Source: Saposhnikovia divaricata (lineage: Eukaryota; Streptophyta; Magnoliopsida; Apiales; Apiaceae). Taken from it: a stretch of 64,000 bases of DNA. This document shows positions 57,661-64,000 of the stretch, in pieces; the stretch's first letter is position 1; each line of letters starts with the position of its first letter. The position numbers and the translations under genes were made by a program. The notes under the pieces are model-generated. The model was not told the origin of the DNA. It ran no database searches and was given only the letters and a program-made list of their open reading frames with translations. The DNA is taken from contig CM071595.1 in the NCBI GenBank assembly GCA_036435485.1, positions 106,756,580 through 106,820,579 on the forward strand, read 5' to 3'.

Positions 57661-58500
57661 ATTATAAACATTAAAAGTTTTGGTACTTTGTGAATTTACT
57701 TATTTACCCTTCATTATAAAGAAAAATATATACGATATCTATAATATTAAAACACCTAAAATAAATAATAAAATAATATAATTAATGATAATTAGTCGAT
57801 TGCCTTTTTCACATTTACTTTCAGTCGAAGATATTACCTTTTATAAACATCTAAAAACATCAATCGTATCATATCTTCCAATCATTAATATTTCTTTCGA
57901 ATTAAAACACGTTACCTTTTTGATTTGAAACTAATCTTACAATCATTAATATATTTCCCAAAATATCACACCATACATTTCAATTATTAATAAAATATAT
58001 TAAAAATTCGTATACGTTGTCTATAATAAGGAAACATTTGTATAATCCGTAAACATGAGTAAATTAAAATTTAAAAAATTATTATAAACATTAAAAGTTT
58101 TGGTACTTTGTGAATTTACTTATTTACCCTTCATTATAAAGAAAAATATATACGATATCTATAATATTAAAACACCTAAAATAAATAATAAAATAATATA
58201 ATTAATGATAATTAGTCGATTGCCTTTTTCACATTTACTTTCAGTCGAAGATATTACCTTTTATAAACATCTAAAAACATCAATCGTATCATATCTTCCA
58301 ATCATTAATATTTCTTTCGAATTAAAACACGTTACCTTTTTGATTTGAAACTAATCTTACAATCATTAATATATTTCCCAAAATATCACACCATACATTT
58401 CAATTATTAATAAAATATATTAAAAATTCGTATACGTTGTCTATAATAAGGAAACATTAGTATAATCCGTAAATATGAGTATATTAAATTATATAAAATT
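57661..58500. repeat. 420-bp tandem duplication
   Basis: 57661-58080 and 58081-58500 are almost identical. The start of the first unit (ATTATAAACATTAAAAG) recurs exactly 420 bp later. A partial older unit precedes it, at about 57524-57660. Confidence 0.88.
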
Positions 58501-59215
58501 AAAATTAAAAAATTATTAAAAATGATGATTGTATAAAAACATAATTGTAATAATAAATAAAATTTATAACATAATAAAGAAAACCCGTGCATCGCACGGC
58601 CATTGAAAGTTTATCGGTTCGATTTTCGGCATGGTCATCGTAATTAGTAAAATAAATGATAAAATAATATGATAAATGATAATTAGCCGATTGCCTTTTT
58701 AATTAAAAAATGTTTACTTTTAATTGATGATATTACTTTTTTATAAGCACTTAAAATACATATCTTGCAATCAATAATATTTTTTTCTAATTAAAACACA
58801 TTAACTTTTACTTTAAAATAGAATCTTGCAATAATCAATATATACTAAAAATATCACACCATATCTTCTAATCACTAACAAAATTTAATATAAATCCCTA
58901 TACTACGAATAACGACCATTAGATTTTTAGTAAAAAAACAGAACCGTTAGATCCAATGATTAGATATATTATATGATTAAATTAATTTACTAAAATTTTA
59001 AAATTTGAATTCCGTCAACGACATACTTATTTTAAAATTTTATACAATAAGTTTCAAATCATGCATATCATTAATTAAATTAATATTAAATTATGTAAAT
59101 TAAAATTTACATAAAATATTGTAAATAATGATTATCTAAAAATATATTTGTAACACAAAATATAATTTAATATATATCAAAAGAAATCCATCCATCGCAC
59201 GGGTTATAAGCTAAT

Positions 59216-59566
59216 TATACTATAATAAGCGAAATGGGGTATAATATGTAGTTTGGTTGTCCCTTATTTTTGGTTGTCCCTCATTCATAACCGTTAGATC
59301 TTCAACTTAAATAGATCAAGACTGTTAGATGCAACAATACTAAAAGTTGTTAGATATAGAGGTCTAAGGTTCGATTCCCGCCAACAACATATTAATTATA
59401 TTTAATACTAAAAATTATAATTTACGAAGTGTAAGGTTCAAATTCTTCCAATAATGTGATAAATAAAAATTCTTTCAATAATATATTAAAATTAATATTT
59501 ATAATATTTTATTACACTATAAATAAATTATTAAAATTTAAAAGTTACCTGCGGACTATAAGCTAG
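59216..59566 (+). mobile_element. small Helitron-like element, copy 3
   Basis: TACTATAATAAGCGAAATGG at the start and CTAG then T at the end (59563-59566), with GGTTCGATTCCCGCC inside. About 350 bp. It is the most complete of the three copies. Confidence 0.5.
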
Positions 59567-59639
59567 TATTAGTAATAAGAATTTATCGCAAGAAATATAT
59601 AATCATATTCAATGTATTAGAGTAATTTTATATTGGGTT

Positions 59640-59830
59640 AAATGACAGTTAAGTCACTCAACTGACTGAAAACTTTCAGTTGAGTCATCCAACTCAAAAA
59701 ACTTTCAATCAGGTCACTTAACAAATAAAACCTTTCAATCAGGTCATAAAACATGTTAAATGACCTGATTTTGACGTGTTTAATGACATGATTTTAACGT
59801 GTTTAATGACCTGATTGAAGCATGAAAATA
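59640..59830. repeat. degenerate repeats of CAGGTCA / TGACCTGATT type
   Basis: Three 'TTTCAATCAGGTCA'-like units are followed by three inverted 'TTTAATGACCTGATTTT' units, so the stretch can fold into a hairpin. No transposon ends recognised. Confidence 0.6.
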
Positions 59831-60547
59831 AAAATCGTTATTTTCAACCCATAATTGTTAGCATTTCGCTACTTTGTCCACTAAACGGATTTACGAAATT
59901 AACGAAAGCTATGCAACAAAAATGAAAGAACAAGATGAGAAATTAAAGGAAACGGAATTTTTGCATTTAAATAAAAAGTGTTTACAAGATTTGAAACTAA
60001 AAACAAAACAAGAAATTAAAGCTACCCTAAAATCTAAGTTGATAACTACAAGGGGGGTGAGGGGGTATTTATAGGATAAGAATTAGGGTTTATGGGTGTG
60101 TTGGGTTAATCTTGGCTCTACACCTTCTAAATGTGGTGGAGAAATCCTAGCCATCTATTTGTTTCTTCCCTCTTAAGCTTTGAAGAGCTGATCTTGACCA
60201 TACACTTATGTAGTGTGTTCGGATGATCTCTACCTTCCACATGTCCTCCAAGATTTCTTTTCCACCAAGCTCCTAATTCTTTTTCCTCTTTTCATTTAAG
60301 TCCTTTTTCTTCCTCTTTTTCCCTTCCTTGCTCTTTATTTCTCCATTTTGTCATTTCTTTATTTATTCACGAATTTCCTGAAATGTAACAAAATAAATTA
60401 TTAAAATACGATTTCAAGCAATAAATAGGTAATGAAAATATGTAAAAATATGCACTTATCACTTCACCTAAAACACTTATCAAAAGAAAAGTTTGAGAAT
60501 CCATTCACCCCCCTCTGTATTCTCTTCGGTATATTCAATACTCAACA
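59831..60547 (+). repeat. 3' part of the 5' LTR of a second copia element
   Basis: The 3' edge is marked by CTCAACA before a primer site. A TATTTATAGG sequence near 60066 could be the TATA box. A stretch with CATTCACCCCCCTCTG near 60503 is typical of SIRE-like copia leaders. The left boundary is not visible. A Lys-rich open frame (59874-60074) has no recognised family. Confidence 0.45.
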
Positions 60548-60549
60548 AG

Positions 60550-60561
60550 TGGTATCAAAGT
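60550..60561 (+). other. degenerate primer binding site, initiator tRNA-Met type
   Basis: TGGTATCAAAGT differs at two bases from TGGTATCAGAGC and lies two bases after the LTR end. Confidence 0.7.
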
Positions 60562-60591
60562 AGGCTGTTTATTTAAAAACAGAAAAAGATC

Positions 60592-62604
60592 ATGAATACA
60601 CTAAAGACTACAGGAACAGTGAAGGTCCCTAAGTTCGACAAAGAGAATTACAACCTCTGGAAGATTAAAATGCTGTTGTTCATCAAAGCTGCCAACCCTC
60701 TATATCCTGATATACTCAAGAATGGTCCCTTTGTTCCACGACAGGAGATTCCTGAAAAGACTGTTGGAACTGTAACCATTCCAAGATCCTATGTGGCTAA
60801 AGAACCATCCAAATGGACAGAGACAGAAAAGGAGATGGTTGCTCTCGACAGTCATCTCATATTATTAATCATAGATTCTATGGAACTGTCAATGTTTGCT
60901 AACATAGCCTCTTGCAAAACAACAAAGGAGATGTAGGATCATATTGAGGTATTATGTGAAGGAACAGAGGAGGTTAGAGAAAACAAGAAACAGATACTAG
61001 TCACACAGTATGAAGCTTTCATGGCTCAGACCAAGGAAAGCATTACTGACATGTTTGAAAGGTTTCACAAGCTGGTGACTGAGCTACAGATGAATGGGAA
61101 GGTTTACAGTACCAAGGAGTTGAACATGAAGTTTTTATTGTCTTCACCAAACCATCTAGAGCAAAGGGTCATTTCTCTAAGAGAAAGAGATTTGAACAAA
61201 GTCACATATGATGTGCTCTACGGGGTTTTAAAGACTCATGAACTTGAGTTGCTTCAGAAGAGGGCTATCCAATCCAACCAAGGCAGAATGGTAAATACAT
61301 CATGTGCCTTGATTGTCAGCAAATTTGTTCAAGACCTAGAAGCATCTATAAGTCAGCTGAGATAGAAGAGATAGTAGATAATGAAGAAAATGAAGGTAAA
61401 GTGACTGAACCTGTTGAGGAGAAGGAAGAAGAAGAAGAGTTCTATACTCTTGAAGAACTAGATGGCATGGAAAACACTTCATATGCTTTCATGGCCAGAA
61501 AGTTTCCAAACATCAGATTCAAGAGGAACCAACCCTTCAAACCTAGACCCCAAAACCATTCATTCAACAAGAGCGAGGAACATGTGAAAGCAAACAAGAA
61601 TAAATTCAAAACCAGCCATGTGGATAGGTCATCTGTAAGGTTTTATAGATGCAATGACCTAGGGCATTTTGCCAGTGAATGCAAGAAGCCTAAATAGAAG
61701 GATAAGGACTTTCTAGAGCTTGAAGCTAAGTATGAGGCCCTTCTGAAAAAGCAAACACAAGGCAAGGCCTACATAGCTGAAGGGAAGTGTTGGGATGACT
61801 CTGATAGTGATGGAGAGGAGCAAGAATTCTGCAACTATGCCTTGATGGCTGATTCCAAGGATGAACAATCTCTTTCTAACTCTCAGGTACCATCTCTCAC
61901 TACCATAGATATGTCTGTTTCTGAGTATAAATGCATGGTTGAACAACTATCGATTTAAATGTTTAATATTCATACTAGTATGACTGCTGCTAATGAAGAG
62001 TTTGCCAAACTGTCTGCTAAGAATGAACTGTTAAACAAGAAGAATGAGGAACTTGAGCTAACTGCTATGCAAGTAGATAACCTTAAGAAAGAAGTTGAAT
62101 ATCTGCAGAATAAGGTTCTATGTGCTAGTCAGGTTGAGAAGGCTCTTAGGGATGAACTAGCTGAAAATGAATTCAAACTGAAAACCTTTAAGAACTCCTC
62201 TAGTCTATTGCAGTCGTACCATAAAAAAAACCAAGCTAAACCCAAGGCTGCCATTGGACTTGACTATGGCACTCTTAAATAGAGGAAAGGCTACACTGTC
62301 ATTGAAGATGAAATAGTTGTTCAGGATGAAGTGCTTCACATTTTTAAAAAGACTGAGTCTCCAATTTTTAAAGAACCAACATTTGAAATTGATGAGGATG
62401 CCTTACTCATTAAGCAAACGTTGAATGATGAGGATGAGGCACAGTCTAGTGAACAACCAGAATCCTCTAAGAGTGAGAGTGTCAAGGCAAAAGCCAAGAA
62501 GCCAGTAGGAGATAATCCTAGACATGAGAAGTTTGTGAAGTTTGTTTCAGCTGGGAAAAATGAATCTGAGAAGAAAGTGGCTAATAAGAAACAAAACAGA
62601 AATG
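60592..62604 (+). pseudogene. gag: copia gag of SIRE-like type, decayed and cut by a CACTA element
   Basis: Starting MNTLKTTGTVKVPKFD, it has a UBN2-type gag domain (KENYNLWKIKMLLFI; later MFERFHKLVTELQMNGK), a CCHC-like knuckle (YRCNDLGHFASEC, first Cys changed) near 61650, then a coiled coil (61959-62280). TAG at 60934 replaces a Trp codon expected in KEMWDHLEVL. A frame change near 61310-61370 and TAG at 61695, TAA at 61956 and TAG at 62280 break the rest. No pol is visible, because a CACTA element begins at 62605. It is clearly older than the copia element at 3756-13187. Confidence 0.85.
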
Positions 62605-64000
62605 CACTACAAGAAAAGGGTCAATAGACATCAGTTTATGGCCGATGTCTATGTTATTTTGCATGTGATGTCTAGGTCGGAGCTGTCTATTCTAGACATC
62701 GGCCAGAAACTGATGTCTGTACTAACATAGACATCGGTATTTACTTCAATACACATCAGTTGTTCTACAAAATAGGTTACATATAATTAATTTTATAAAC
62801 AACTTGCATGCCTTATATTCAAGAAAACATATAATAAACTAGGTTATTTTTCACATACGCATCACTTTCTTTTTTTGTAAAAGATGTCTATTTGGATGTT
62901 AGACATCATCCCAGACCGATGTCTAATGTAATTATAAACATCAGTTTGTTATCAGAAAAAAACGATGTCTATAGGTATATTAGACATCACCCTAGACCGA
63001 TGTCTATAGTAGGTATAAACATCAGTTGTTTCTGAAAAAACTCATTTACATGCGTCTCTTAGGCATCAGATTTTTAAATAAAAAGTGATTTCTATTTGGT
63101 TTTTAGACATCGGACATTGTAGAAAAAATGTGATGTATATCTTTGTTTTAGACATCATTATTTGGTAAAACTTTCGATGTATTTGTTACAATTAGACATC
63201 TATTTCTGAGTGTAATTAAATAAACCGTTGTACAACAATAAAATGATGTTATTTTTCATCTGGTTACAAATAGATCTTTATCCATAAAAACTTTTAACAG
63301 CCTTATATACACAATTAATGGAGAAAATCCATTATACCTACATGTAAATTACATGTATAATAAATAAAAAGAAAACCCGCAGCTAGGCCAGAAGCAAGAA
63401 ACTCCAACAATCCTTCTCTCTTCATGCATACACAGCTACCAGGAAATCAAATCCTACACCATCATACTCCCATGTAACCTGCACATTAATGCAATGTAAT
63501 GCACTTAGGCTATGTATATGTTCAATGCAAAAGTAAAAAAAACAGACGTTAAGCAAAGACCACTGCCCAGCAACCCAATGCTTAGCCTTCTAAATTCATA
63601 GCAGATGTTACTAAATTATTATTTACTACACTCAATTTTGATGAACCAGTATTATCCTTAATAAGAGTACATCTATAATTTAAGACTATTAAACAACTAC
63701 ACATGATTCCAGAGGAAAAAGGGGATTAATTTCACAGTACAGTTATGAACTTTGTTGTAACAGTTCATATTATTGCATCTTGCACATATTAGCACATTGT
63801 GCCTTGATATTTCACAAATAGAAATAAGGGAGTACAGAGCTGAACCCAATATCTTCTTTACGATAGAGACCACCAGAACATTTTCTGTTCAGTTAATGGT
63901 ATCAGGATTTATCATACCAGTACATCTCTAACTAAAGTCGTAAACTAGGAGATACCAAGCAATAGCTTCTCAAAAACATCAAAACATCATTTTCCAGAAG
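62605..64000 (+). mobile_element. CACTA (En/Spm) transposon end, continuing past the window
   Basis: CACTACAAGAAAAGGGTCAA is a canonical plant CACTA terminal repeat. The first 600 bp alternate AGACATC and GATGTCT motifs. The preceding ATG (62602-62604) could be half of a 3-bp target duplication. No transposase frame lies in the visible 1.4 kb. The other end is outside the window. Confidence 0.93.
62625..63200. repeat. subterminal repeats of the CACTA element
   Basis: About 20 copies of AGACATC or its complement GATGTCT, many as AGACATCGGT or GATGTCTATAG, lie in alternating orientation. In En/Spm-type elements such repeats bind a TNPA-like protein. Confidence 0.85.

Larger units (their letters stand above)
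52128..59214 (+). mobile_element. Helitron-like element with ~420-bp internal repeats, split by a solo LTR
   Basis: It starts TCTATATTATTATATAAAAGC after A. A hairpin-type 3' end lies at 59187-59214 (CATCGCACGGGTTATAAGCTAA, then T), and another hairpin (CCCGTGCATCGCACGG) at 58584-58599. The body repeats a unit with GGTACC, TTAGTCGATTRCCTTTTTC and ATATTACCTTTTATAAAC. It may be two elements nested. No Rep/helicase frame. Confidence 0.5.

Noticed and set aside
58407..58592. 61-residue minus-strand frame, rich in Phe/Leu/Tyr
   Set aside because: It comes from AT-rich tandem repeat sequence and has no start context or conservation.

Overview
The window is a flowering-plant nuclear repeat region, probably eudicot; I cannot name the species from the sequence. 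It is AT-rich and holds no intact host gene I can recognise. Almost all of it is nested mobile DNA: Ty3/gypsy and Ty1/copia LTR retrotransposons, solo LTRs, a SINE, MITEs, Helitron-like elements and a CACTA transposon.

1-22542: a Tekay/Del-type chromovirus (plus strand, 3.5 kb LTRs, gag-pol with chromodomain), whose 5' LTR is cut by the window edge. A SIRE-like copia element on the minus strand (3756-13187) sits inside an extra ORF that lies upstream of the chromovirus gag. A 5-bp target duplication marks the insertion. The copia element has gag, a pol frame broken by three stop codons, and an intact third ORF. The chromovirus itself lies in an older LTR, whose right part is 22543-26183.

26184-30286: non-coding DNA with a 1.46-kb Mutator-like MITE (9-bp target duplication) that contains two smaller inverted-repeat elements. 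30287-38904: a Tat-like gypsy element with 1028-bp LTRs and a CATTG target duplication. Its gag and protease are decayed and its pol stops just after the YVDD motif, so it is non-autonomous. It is inserted at the last codon of an exon-like ORF.

38905-44139: exon-like pieces on the minus strand, Stowaway-like MITEs, a SINE with a perfect 16-bp target duplication, palindromic repeats and small Helitron-like copies. 44140-48681 and 53550-57518: two solo LTRs of chromovirus type with target duplications TTTTG and TTAAT. They sit in Helitron-like, very AT-rich DNA (48863-59214) that holds a kilobase-scale inverted repeat and 420-bp tandem repeats.

59567-64000: the 3' part of an LTR, primer site and decayed gag of a second copia element, broken at 62605 by a CACTA element that runs off the window.

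The most unusual signal is that two unrelated retrotransposons each carry their own short motif scattered through LTRs, leader and coding sequence: CAGCAAGCTG (at least 14 exact copies) in the copia element, and GGGCGCGCCC (at least 10 exact copies) in the Tat-like element. A second one is a short ORF in the chromovirus LTR whose start resembles the histone H3 tail.
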